From Mesaphorura yosii (Eukaryota; Arthropoda; Collembola; Poduromorpha; Tullbergiidae): a DNA stretch of 64,000 nucleotides. The stretch is from NCBI GenBank assembly GCA_009869945.1, contig WIXG01000265.1:1-64000 (forward strand). Direction: 5' to 3'. Position numbers and translations under genes: made by a program. This document shows positions 36,772 through 52,569 of this stretch, piece after piece; positions within the stretch are counted from its first letter, which is position 1, and every line of letters begins with the position of its first letter. The notes under the pieces were generated by a model. It was given only the letters and a program-made list of their open reading frames with translations. It searched no databases and had not been told where the DNA came from.

Positions 36772-39700
36772 AACGATCAGAATACGGCTTAAGCAATTAA
36801 TATAAAATTTCCACAATTCGATTCAAGAACCAATTGAAGTTTTACGATTCAGCATTTCATAAACCATGAGAAAACTTGAGATTGTTAAGTGCCATTTGAA
36901 ATAAGATGACTCGAACGAGCTCTTGGGTTTGCTGATACTACTTTTTGCGGCTTTGTTTTTCGTTTGCTTTGGATACTCTAATTTCTCTGCCAATTGGTGT
37001 TATCATGAAAATTGAAATAAATGACAGTTGACAGTTTAAACAAAACTCAGAATTACGATGAGACAATACATTCATTTTTAATTTTCACGTTACATGATTC
37101 GCAAGCCATGGAATTTTACAAACTGCGTAAGAAGCAGTTTAATTCGTTATCTTATGTGAAATATTCCAACGTGTTTATAAATACAGCAGACAGGCGTCTT
37201 CTCGACATTTCGCGTCCAAGGCATGTATGCGTAATACGTAAAATGAAAGAATAAATTTCCATACATATTGACGAAGAGGTACAGAATGATAAGTTGATAC
37301 AGAATCCCGTCACTTTATCTTAATGTAGTTTATGTTCACAATTGAGTTTGGAATTACCAAAACACAATAAGACAAAGAAAGAACATCAGACTAAAAACCA
37401 ACTTGAAAACAAACAGTATAATTCCTCCTTGGCTAACGTTGCGTCTCATAATTACAGAGCGAACGAGAAGGCGACTTGATTTTAATGACGGCGAGAGGCA
37501 AGATGCTTATAAATTCTTGTCCAAACAGTAATAATGAATAATTTTCATGTTTTATGTACTTAAACGATGTCAATAAACATAGCCGTCTTCCGTTCTGCTG
37601 GCATTTCAATCTGGCTCGTATTACATGGGGACATTCTTAACCCGGACCCGGTGAAGTTTTATCAATTGTTTGCTATTTTTTAACCCTCTAGTTACAAATT
37701 CCAAGAGCCAAAGCGAGGACTAACCTCACAGCGAAGTCCTTAATGGGTTAAATTTCTTTCAAGCATACCGGAACCGAACGATCAGACCTTACAAAGTACA
37801 ATTTTGAAAAACAGACACATAAAATCATGTTTATTGCTTGTGCACTTTCCACTTTTAACATTCCGAAATTTATGGCGAGCACGTGCGTCTGACCTGAATC
37901 GCATATTCCGAACAAAGGAAAAGGTACTACAATGAGGGCAGCGGTATCGAAGCAATCAACAGCACACTGTATGCGGCTTGTGCCGTCTGCGAATTGCAAG
38001 AATGAAACAATCGGTCATAAAAACGTGGCCATATTACGTACCACCATCAAAGTCTAACCAACGTTCGGTTGCACGATTAGTGGGAGTGGAAGTACAAGAA
38101 TTATTGCTGCAATCGCAGTTTCCAATTTTTTTAAACAGAAAACCTTTCGTCAGGGAAAGCACCATGGCGGATGATAAGGAAATTACTCTGGACTCGAATA
38201 CACGCATCCGTGTCTTGAAACAGGCCACTGATAAAAAATGAAGCCATGTTCCAAATATAGCATAAACTGTGCTGGCTATGATTCTTAATGAAGCTGAAAT
38301 GCACATGAGTCTAATTAATTTAAGCAACATATTCAGAGATACCAAAATTTGCAACTACTTCTCAACCTTTCTCGTAACTCTTGGCATTTTATTTTGATGG
38401 TTAGCATTCAACATACTTGAGGGCGTTCAAAAGTTGGAAGAATTTGAACACGAGTCGGTTGCACGTTTCGTTAAGCTAATGAAATGCATTTTTTAATGTG
38501 TCTTAACGTTCCCCGAAATATTTCCTTCTTTTGTAATGGCAAAACGTGTCATATTTAATATTGACAGGTAACATTTCTTCCTTCTACAGAGTTCGACGGC
38601 CCAAAAATGACTTTTCTGACTCTAGGAAGCGAGCAAGAAATCTCGAGTTTCAATTTCAGGCAAAGTACACTTGAATTTCAGCGAATTTTCTCATGATATT
38701 CAAGCCGCCTTCATGTTGCGCACACAGAGTGATTCATCCTTTCGTTTTAACCCTGCCTCTCCGTATGCGCATGACGGGTTCGTAATTTGACGACCGAAGG
38801 TAGTGTTTTCATTAATGTAAATGTTCAAATATATCATGTACACACTGGTCATCATGGCTCCAATTGGACGCGAGGTTCCTTTCTTGCCCATTCGCGATTA
38901 TTGGGGACAAGGAAAAGCTGGACAAATACAATCAATGAACGGCACTGGAAATTGTGATTCTTGTAGTCTCGGAATTATGTAACTCACCCGTTCTTCTTAC
39001 AATCTCTGTGCTTCTTTGTATTCATGTCAACTCATTCATTTATTTTTGTCCAGGAGATCAACATGTCAAATTGCCAAAAATTTGAAAGAACAAATTAACT
39101 ATAATATTGAGTAAATAGTAGATTATAAATATGTTTAATTAATCCAGAAATTTTCGAACCGTCTATTCATTCATCGTATCATTCTCACTTTTCTCTGCTA
39201 AAAATCAAAATAATTTTCATGTGACAAGCATGAGGAAGAATTCCTGCTCAGGACCAAACGCAATAAGAAATAATCGACATAATGCAATAATATTTTTAAA
39301 TTTGGGTCCGAAGATAGGTCAGGTCATTGGAATGCACTGACGGGCATAACTGGCATAAAAGGTAGATTTTAAGGGAATTTTTGATATCTGCTTTTCGGTT
39401 CGTCAGTAGTGGCCGCGGTCATATGGAATAGCGAGCAAAGAATAGGTACACATTAGTAGTTCTTGTAAAACAAAGGATTGGGCAAAGGCGCTCAATTGTG
39501 TAAGCACATGGAGCATTATGTATTGATACGATATGTATGATTAGTTCTGACATAAATACATCATAGTAATCAGGCGACAAAGAGAAGAGCCAAGAGCCAA
39601 GAGCTAGTCTAAGAAAGCCAACCCCTGTCTTGTTAGAATAATCGGGGTGGGCTGCCGATGTCAAACGACACAAGCTATAGTTGGTCGGTGGTGGTGCTGG

Positions 39701-40377
39701 CTTTGTTTGTATTAAATAATCGACATCACGCCACTGTTGAAGAGTTGAGGTAGTGTCAACGTAAATTCCTGATACCACCATCCAGCCCTCCAACGCAATG
39801 CCACACAATACAACGATACTGCCACAATAGTCTTTTAGTCTTAATCTTAGTCTTACACTTTCATAGACTTTGACTATCAGCTCCAGAGATGAGTCACACT
39901 TTCGCTTCACTGACAAACACCACTGTCAACGCTCACAGCCAAAGTCAGTATGTCACGAGCTGGTCAAGAGTCAGGGACAGTAACGTTTCACCGGTGAAAT
40001 CAGCATGAATGATTAATTTTATGGTCTTCATAGCCTTTGTTTGCTCCTACCTGAGTTATAGTGAAGAAGAAAAGGCTGAATTTGCGGCGAAACGGTACTT
40101 AAGTGTCATCTGCACTTGCATGGCTTCGGCATGCAGCAAAGTACTCGTCTTATTCATATTTGTTTCGTTTTACCTCCTGGCCCTGCTCGAATTAACATTT
40201 CGCCTGCACGCCATTGTTTCAAGTTAGCGAGTACCCACACACGAAAACTTTCCAATCGTGGAATCAAACAATTAAGTTGAAACAATTATAGTACGACAAA
40301 CGACTCGAGCGAAAGCGCTCACACAGTTTTGTGTAATTTGTGGCCCCTACCTAGGCGTTTGGTGATCAGTTTCAATT
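36772..40377. other. spacer without recognised gene
   Basis: About 3.6 kb with no supported gene. Open frames at 37978-38241 (plus) and 39419-39916 (minus, 165 codons) lack homology; the second opens with TTG, not ATG. A short TAGTCT/TAATCT repeat occurs near 39830-39860. The promoter of the membrane-calpain gene should be in the last kilobase. Confidence 0.4.
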
Positions 40378-43300
40378 ATGGCCAAAAATTGCTGCATAGC
40401 CAAAATGTTCAAAAAGTGCCAGAATTTCTTTGTTTCGCCTGACTTCTGGTTCCTTCTCGTGACTGTCATTGATGTTGTAAGTTTTAATTTTCTAATTTGC
40501 ACTGATCCATGATTTATGGGACCATGAAGCTAAAATTACGGCAAGCGTGCATTCTTTAAAATCCTAGTTGGATTTGCATGTACATCTTAAATTTTTTAAC
40601 AGATACTGTCAGCTTGGACTTTCTTGGAGTGTATACGTGCTTGGGATGATATGAGAATTGGCATGATCAAATTAAGTATGTTTATATTTTATAATTTAAG
40701 TTCTAAAGCATACAAAGTCGCGTAAAAACAATTGAGAGGACTGATTCCTGGCAAATTTTCAGCTCTTCAAAGACTCTCACGGGCAAAAGGATATATCTGG
40801 GCAGGTGCTCTTCTCATTCATACATCATCGGTAGTTTTAATATGCAATGGATTCCTTATGTGGAGAAATCGTAAGGTAAGTTTACAATTTTCGAAAGCTT
40901 CTGCCTTGATTTGCTTGCATAGTAAATAGAATGCTTTACTACTTTTATTGTTTTATAATAATGGAGAAATCATTGCATCACATTAGCATTCGATTTTACC
41001 TTAGCGCATGGCGTGTGAAACGTGTGAACAAAGAGAGTACGCGAATACCTCAACCAATCAGGGTGAGTCTAGCCAAATAACGTTTTATGGCCATGCCTAC
41101 CACCACATGTACAGCTTTCTCGACGGTCGTAAACGTGTATACAATACGAAGGCACAGAATTACATAATAGTAACAATAATGTTATCTCAAGTAAACATGT
41201 ATAATTTTCTCAATGGACGCATGGTTCCACTTAAATATAAGAACCCAGGTCAAGGTTCTTGACAATTCATTCACAAGTTGTAAATGCGTGATGAAAGGTA
41301 CTCCATTTTCAGAAACCGGAGAAAAGAATGATCTACCAAATTGTGAAAATAGCCATCTACGTACTCGTGCATGGCTTCTGTTTCTTGATTCCATACTACT
41401 TCTCAGAAGATTGCAGCAAGACTCTTGACTATGTTATCGATCACTTCCCGAGTCACGCCATTTTAAATCTTATGAAGCTGAATTACTACACCGGAGCTCT
41501 CTACGCGTACACCGTTTTTAGCTGTTTGGTTGTGTGGGCACTTAAGAGAGGAATTCCGGAAATTCTGCTCGTGGAAAACCCACGACCAAGGCCACCAAGA
41601 GTTCAACACGACATTGCACGCATAGATCAACATCCATCAGCACCAGAACCAGCACCACCAGCAATTATGCCAGAACCGCAGCAGCCGTCATTTTCCGCAG
41701 ACGTTAAAGTTAAACCAAGACTTATATTCATAAATGAATTCAGCGGTAGCCCTAATTACAAAAACCTCGAAAAGCTTGCCCAACCCACGAAACGGGCTTA
41801 CAATGGAAGACCAATTATGCCAAGAACAAACGTTGTCACGAATGTAGTCACCGCCACATACAAGACGGTGAACGAGATGCCAAAAGAAGAAAATTCATCT
41901 GATTTGAACAGTCACCCTGACACAGTAACCAATTGACATGAATTTAGAACAAGACTTTTTCGGCACTCTATTGACTTTACTAATCTCTTAGAAACCAAAC
42001 TTGGCCAAGCACAACATCAATGGTGTCCCCTCAAAATACCAATTTATCAAAAGAAGCCTTCTGAGACGGGGCCACCTTTTTCAGGACTCGGAATTTCCGG
42101 CGGCTCCGAGTTCGATTGGCCTGCCTGGGATGACGGATATTGTCTGGAAACGCCCATACGTAAACTCAACTTAATTTTCAATGAATTTTAGTTTCAGGTA
42201 CCTTCAAGTATTTTACTTTCAATCCCAGGAGATTACGTCCGGAGCAAAGTTTTACGTTAAGGGAATGGAACGTTTTGATGTTAAGCAAGGAAGTGTCGGT
42301 AAATTTCATTTCGTGGCAAGGAGATGTTTATGGTTAAAATTATTGCTTCAAATTCCCATCCAATCAGGAAATTGCTGGTTTGTGGCTGCTTTGGCAGGTG
42401 CAACAACGAGCCCAGAAATCATGGCCAAATGTATTCCTGAGGATAACGACTGGTTTAGTCAGAAAGGCTACTGTGGAATCTTTCACTTCCGGTAACATTC
42501 ATCCTACTTATTTTTATTCCTCCCTGCTCAAATTGATTCTGATTATTTTCAGATTCTTTGTTGGAAGTTGCTGGCAAGAAGTGATCATTGACGATCGACT
42601 CCCCACGCGCTGCAATGAACTGGTTTTCATGCGGTCCCAAGACAAAAATGAATTCTGGAGCCCACTTTTGGAAAAGGCTTATGCCAAGTACACACGTCCT
42701 ATTGTGGCATTTAACTAATTTTGAGACCATAGACCAACACAACACATTTTTTATGCAGGCTAAAGGGGTCATACGGCAGTCTTGATGGCGGGTTCATCCG
42801 AACTGGATTCATAAACTTGACAGGCGGAAACGTTGAGGAGATTCGATTGGACCGAACCATGCGGGCCGACAACTTGCATCACATCATGAAAACTGCTCTT
42901 GACAAGGAATCTTTGATTGGGTGCTCAAAACATCGGGTACTAAACGTTGCATTTTCGTCCTAACTTACGATCTCTGGTACTAGAGTGTAATAAGCTGTCG
43001 TTGGAATGTCAGGGCACAGCTCGTCGAAACAAGAAATTTGGACTTTTGGCAAACCATGCTTACTCAATTACTGGAATCAAAAGAGTCAATCTGGGCAGCG
43101 ATGGCAAGGAACCGATTCTTAGAATTCGCAATCCATGGGGAGACAGCTACGAATGGAAGGGAGACTTTTCGGACAAGTAAGAGCTTAATCGCATTGATTC
43201 TGCTCGTATGCCATGAATTGCTTTTTTAATTTGTCGTATTCGTTTTTCTCCAGCCACCCTCTTTGGAACAAGCTTGACAAGAAAACTCGTTTGGAACTGC

Positions 43301-43404
43301 AACTGATCTTCAGATCGGATGGTGAATTTTGGTTCCCGATCAAAGGTTTCACTGACCACTTTGATTCACTAGCAATCTGCACCATTCGCCGGGCTGCAAA
43401 GTAA
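40378..43404 (+). CDS. four-transmembrane protein fused to a calpain protease core (predicted)
   Basis: Predicted 628-residue protein from exons 40378-40476, 40603-40675, 40763-40875, 41313-41924, 41992-42159, 42229-42298, 42368-42491, 42553-42687, 42759-42936, 43013-43176 and 43254-43404. Residues 1-175 contain four hydrophobic helices (about 23-44, 68-91, 102-125 and 155-172). A Pro-rich linker (176-299, with PRPRPPRV and [12 protein letters not shown]) follows. Residues 300-628 are a calpain CysPc domain: [28 protein letters not shown] with catalytic Cys381, NHAYSITG with His539 and RIRNPWG with Asn564. The triad is complete and its spacing matches human CAPN1. No C2-like or EF-hand domain follows; the stop comes right after the core. 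Fusion is inferred from a 67-bp phase-0 intron (41925-41991) and from the lack of any start codon for the protease. Two separate genes remain possible. Ca2+-dependent cysteine protease activity at a membrane is the expected role. Confidence 0.68.
41925..41991 (+). other. junction intron between membrane and calpain halves
   Basis: Donor GTAACC follows codon ACA (41922-41924). A TACTAAT branch-point-like sequence lies near the 3' end, and acceptor TCTCTTAG ends at 41991. Both sides are phase 0. If this intron is kept, translation stops at TGA 41934-41936 and gives a 302-residue membrane protein without protease. Confidence 0.65.
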
Positions 43405-45395
43405 AGTCCTTGACTTTATAGTTGTAAACGTCCATTTAACTACGATTACTTTATTACTACGATTATGATGATCACTTCATTTCAGCAGGACTATTGTTAT
43501 ACTTAGTTTTAGTATACAGAGGCAAAAACTGATAGAATGGATGCCAGTCTGGCAATGGTCCCAGACTAAAGTCTGACAATAGTTTGAATTGATATTTTTT
43601 ATTGAGAATGCTTTTGATGATTACTGTTTCAAGTGTTTTCACATAAACATTGTAAATAGGATCGGCATGGTTAGGAGAAACAAGAATAGAATCAACTTGC
43701 GAATTGTGCAGTAGTAGCTTTAATTACATAAAAATTTATTCGAATGCTTCGTGTCGCGAGTTTTGTACCGATTACTTTGGTTGGCCGAATCACTTTGACG
43801 AAAGTCGTTCTCTCGTATTTGATATCCACTCCTCTAATGTTTCCTCTACGGTCTGAGAATTGGTTAGAAATTGGACACTATTCAAACAAGTTGAACCCTT
43901 TCATTCAAACCAAAATTACTGCAGACGAAAGCCAAGGCAATGCGAATTCCCTTCATTCATGGGTACAATTAAATTGTCCTCGAATTCGTCCAATGCGAAA
44001 TTCCTGAATAACAAATATCTTCAGCCGCACGTCTTATGCGGAAAGGGCAGTCACAAATTCATTGTAAGATGCTCCGCACTCCTTGAAATCGGACAAAGAA
44101 TTTTATATCAATCATATCAGCCATAAGTCAATTCAAGTATCGGTTGACATTCCTTTTGCCTCTACCATTGCGCCATTTTTCAAACCAACGACAATTATTG
44201 TTTGACTATACTCGTCGTTGTTTATTATGTAATTATGTCGCAAGAAAGCTTCGAATGACTTGTGGCAAAAGCGGTGATAGGGGCATCAAGTTCCTTACGA
44301 CGAATTCGCCACGAACACGCGATGCAGATTCATCCAGAATTTACGTGTTGCCTGTTTTGGAGAAGCTGACAAACTTAATTGCTTAAATTCTCTTAGTACA
44401 TAGTACATAGCTCATTTACTAAAGACGCAAAATATTAAAAAAAAAACAAGCGACTCAGGGCGGCGGTCTTTCACGCGAACACTGCATTTTGACTTTGATC
44501 TTGCCCAACAGTAACTTTCGTCTTGACGTCTTTTGTGCAAGTACCAAATGATTCACGTGCACTCACCGAGTTGTTAGGAACAAATTAGAAAAGTCTTTCC
44601 AGGAATGATTTTCTACCACCCCTTCAAATATATCCCCCTCGTGTCGAAGTCTATGGATTTAATGGATGTGACGGTGGAGCTTTTAAGTGTATAACTAAAT
44701 CACCTCCTTGTTTTGTCATACTCGAAAAATGGCCTTTCGTCTTGAAGAGATTGCCTTTAATGATGCAGGACAAACAGGCGGTTGATTAATGCATTTTAAA
44801 AAAATAGAAACCAGTTCCAACAGCCCCAGCAAGTCCTCTGACTCGTGCCAAAAGGACTCAAATGCAGAAGATTCTCCCATGCCGAAGAAAAATTTCAACC
44901 TCCTTGATGTGAAATAATAACTCGACTTCATTGACTGGCGTGTTTATAAATTCAGGAAAATCGGTCTTTCCTGGTCATTTTCTGGTATAATTTAATTGTA
45001 ATCTAATGAGCTGTGCTTTATTCCACCAGCATGGAACACGTTTCGTGTAATTAAAATCTACTGTCACATGTGCAAAATGTGAAGAAAATACAGAAGTTAT
45101 TGCCTTCGGAGTCCGTGCATAAAATTTCACTCTAATTAGAGAATCTTATAAGTTACAACTTGAAGTCAACTTGTACGCTAACCTAAAATGTATAACGGTA
45201 CATAAAAATCAGAGGCATATGTTTAATGAACTGTAGGAAGGCGACTTCATCTGCATTAGAAGACCTAAGCAACTAGAGAACACTAAAAATAGTAAAGACA
45301 TTTCATAACCTAAAAGTACTATCTAAAAGTCTGTCGAAAACATAGTCTAATATATATATAATTTAAAATGTGGCCATTGCTCATATGAAATACTT
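43405..45395. other. convergent spacer between the calpain-like gene and KDM2
   Basis: About 2 kb of mostly AT-rich sequence with short open frames lacking homology. It probably contains the 3' untranslated regions of both flanking genes. Confidence 0.45.
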
Positions 45396-49726
<4,331 letters not shown>

Positions 49727-52569
49727 TTTTCTGCTTCCCAAGACAGATGTCAAAATACAAATTCAAACACCAATTAAAACTTACAAGTAAACACAAAACT
49801 CTAAATTCGCGAGGCGCACGATTTTTGCATTTGGAGAGGTCAGTGTCTTTTACTCACTTGCATAAACAGAATCAATAAATACTTTATTGTGTAAGATTAT
49901 TTACATGCACTCGGTTCGTTAAGGTACGGAAACACAATGACCACTTGCGGGGTCAGCGATTCGATAATGATTTATAGTAGTTTACAAAGTGTGAATACTT
50001 TGGTTCGAGCTGCAAGAGAATAACGTCCACTTGACTGGTTGCAAGACTTCAGTCTGATCGAACATATGAACTTGTAAATAAATCAAGATACTCAACGTGC
50101 AATGATCCACGTACAAATACGACGCGAGATTTGCTCCTATTTATTATTGTAATGCGATTTACACATTAGATGGGACAGAAACACTTTTGTGGAAATTTAT
50201 GCCATATTGCTATTGTTCAACAAAAAGTCTCTGCTCGGTGGTCTGGCTGTTGGTGTTGGCGATGGGAAGAGAGACCATACAGAAAGCAAAGGGTTAAAAG
50301 GAGTTATACAATGCAATGCGGTGCAATGGACGTGGCAGCCAATGCCAAATGCATATTTTTATTTTACAGAATTCGACTCCACACACGAAGCGTTTGCACT
50401 TGCGAGCTGAATCGTTAATACTCACGCTGCTTCCTTTGACTGGTGGGTTTTTTCGGTGGTCGAAGTGATGTCACTGCTTTGGAGTTTTGAGTTTACAAAG
50501 TTTGCATGCGAGGAAGACGTTCAAGTTTCGGTTCAAGAAACGGTTTAAGGTCTCTCGATTCTTGATATCTCTCTCGGCGCGTCGCGTCTTTTGGAATTTC
50601 AAGACGATTTTACTGGAATTTTACCTTAAAGTTGTCAAAGATGTGCACCGGGAGATTGGTGAACCTACGTTGCTTAATAAAAAAATGGTAGAGTTAATTA
50701 ATACTACGGTTTGCCTGAGGAAAACCACGAGAGCAGCGTCTTTCATATTTTGATTTTATTACTCTAATTCTAATAGATTCTATCCGAAATCAACATATAG
50801 ACTTCTTTCTGCTATCTCACGCCGTATCAACTGGTGATACTATGAAATCGAATGGTTGAAACTCGCGTGGTTTCTCATGTGTATTTGCTGGGATTACTCA
50901 CTTCAGTCTCCAGGATTCAGCAAGATATGGATCATGCCATTCTCCTAACCCGCTAATTCGTTAATCCGCGTTGAAAGACGCCATTGAATTGTTAAGTTAT
51001 ATATTTACCATTACGAGCGTGATGCTTTCGCATTTATGAGATGAAATCTGACCTCAGAATTTATCACCTGTGCAAAATCCCACCAAAAGATAAGGACAAT
51101 ATCAACATTTGAGGGCATCGGACCAGAGTTTAGTGATGATATTTCATTCTCATGGAATTGTCTATTTAAATTCAGTCAAGTCAATAGTCTTGGTATGTAT
51201 AATGCGCGAAAATTGCCAAGCAAGCATGCAAGCATAACACAATAGCACAAAATATCGTGTCAAATAGTCAGATGTTACACTTTATTAGAGCTGCGAGAAA
51301 TTAGCATAAACGAAAATTTGGCATGAAGGCTTTCGTCTCAGGTTCAGACACAAGAGATGAAATTATCGCAATGTGCCATTGCCAAATGAGTTCCGACTTC
51401 ATACACCTGCAGTCTTTGCACGTTCTCGTTCACCTACGCAGTCAATCAACATCAACAAGAGATAAGAGGTGACAATTGGCTACCATCACGCGAATTATGT
51501 TCCTTGTGTAAAATTCAGTTGAATTGGACCAACGCAGGCGTGTGATCACATTGCAACGTTCGTCCGAAGCTAAAGCTTCAAGTAACAAAGTCCAATCTCG
51601 GGCACGGAAAAGTGCAAAACGTCGCACTTGACGTTTTTATGGTCGCTGCGTCGGTGACCTGTGTTTCGAATTGGAAATAATTAATCGCCCGGGATTTGAC
51701 TAATGGCATGAATCCGGCAGTGACTTTTGCCATGCCGTGAGTTTTTCGTGTGACTGGAAGTTAATTCTTGAGGAAGCACGAAACGTAAGTTGTGTTTTCA
51801 AAGATACTAACGCACGGTAAATATTAATGAATCTTCTCATTCTGTCTTTTGTCATTCTTCAGATGATTCTGCGATTAACTAATGTTAGTAGAGCAGATTG
51901 TCAAAGCAATAACATTGATTCAATACAATCCAATTTATATGTGTGTGTTTCAACCGTTATATCACAGTAAACATGTCTCGTCGTCCCGTTCCACGCTGTT
52001 GCACGGATGGATTCCTGCGCGAGCATAATGCGAGTCAGTTTATGCCAATCATTCTGAACCGACACAATAACGGTGTGGATTGTGTGTCTCGTACTTGCAA
52101 GATTACGTCAAGACGCAATTCAAGCTAGTATCGTCTAAGCCATTCATCTCTATCAATCCGAATTCTGAGTCTAAAATTGACCACAATTCGTTTATGGTTC
52201 TGAACCTAGCTATCACTGACGTCGTTCGAACTTTGATTGACAAAGTGATACGTGAAGTGACACTTATGCCGGAGCGTGCGGCTGTACATGAGTGCTTTGA
52301 CGTGTAATACATCTTAATATTTAGCAGATCAGACTCGGATTGAATGAGGTCGTCTCGTGTCATCTCATTCTGTGTGATTCGCCAACAACTGAACAGTAGC
52401 TAACAAAAGCATGGACTTGGTCGGGGATTCCACTTGGCGTAAACATTTATATTGTGTGTCCTTCGCGTCCGCATCGCATTCTCTGAATAATACGTCCGTT
52501 CTCCAAGTGTTAAGCGCAAGGCGAAATGTCCATTAATCCATGGATTAAGCCCTCGCCTACCGCTCCATA
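49727..52569. other. divergent spacer between KDM2 and Orai
   Basis: About 2.8 kb with no supported gene; the promoter regions of KDM2 and of the most upstream Orai first exon should be here. Open frames around 50170-50750 and 51943-52307 lack homology and splice context. Confidence 0.45.

Noticed and set aside
39419..39916. 165-codon open frame on the minus strand
   Set aside because: It opens with TTG, has no ATG-led core, no splice context and no recognised similarity; composition is not clearly coding.
40009..40227. Hydrophobic 72-codon plus-strand open frame just before the membrane-calpain gene
   Set aside because: It cannot be spliced in frame to 40603 with a good donor, and the ATG at 40378 gives a complete helix-bearing exon by itself.
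41061..41066. GTGAGT donor inside the cassette candidate at 41005-41190
   Set aside because: Using it would leave phase 1, which does not fit the phase-0 exon at 41313; the donor at 41191 does.
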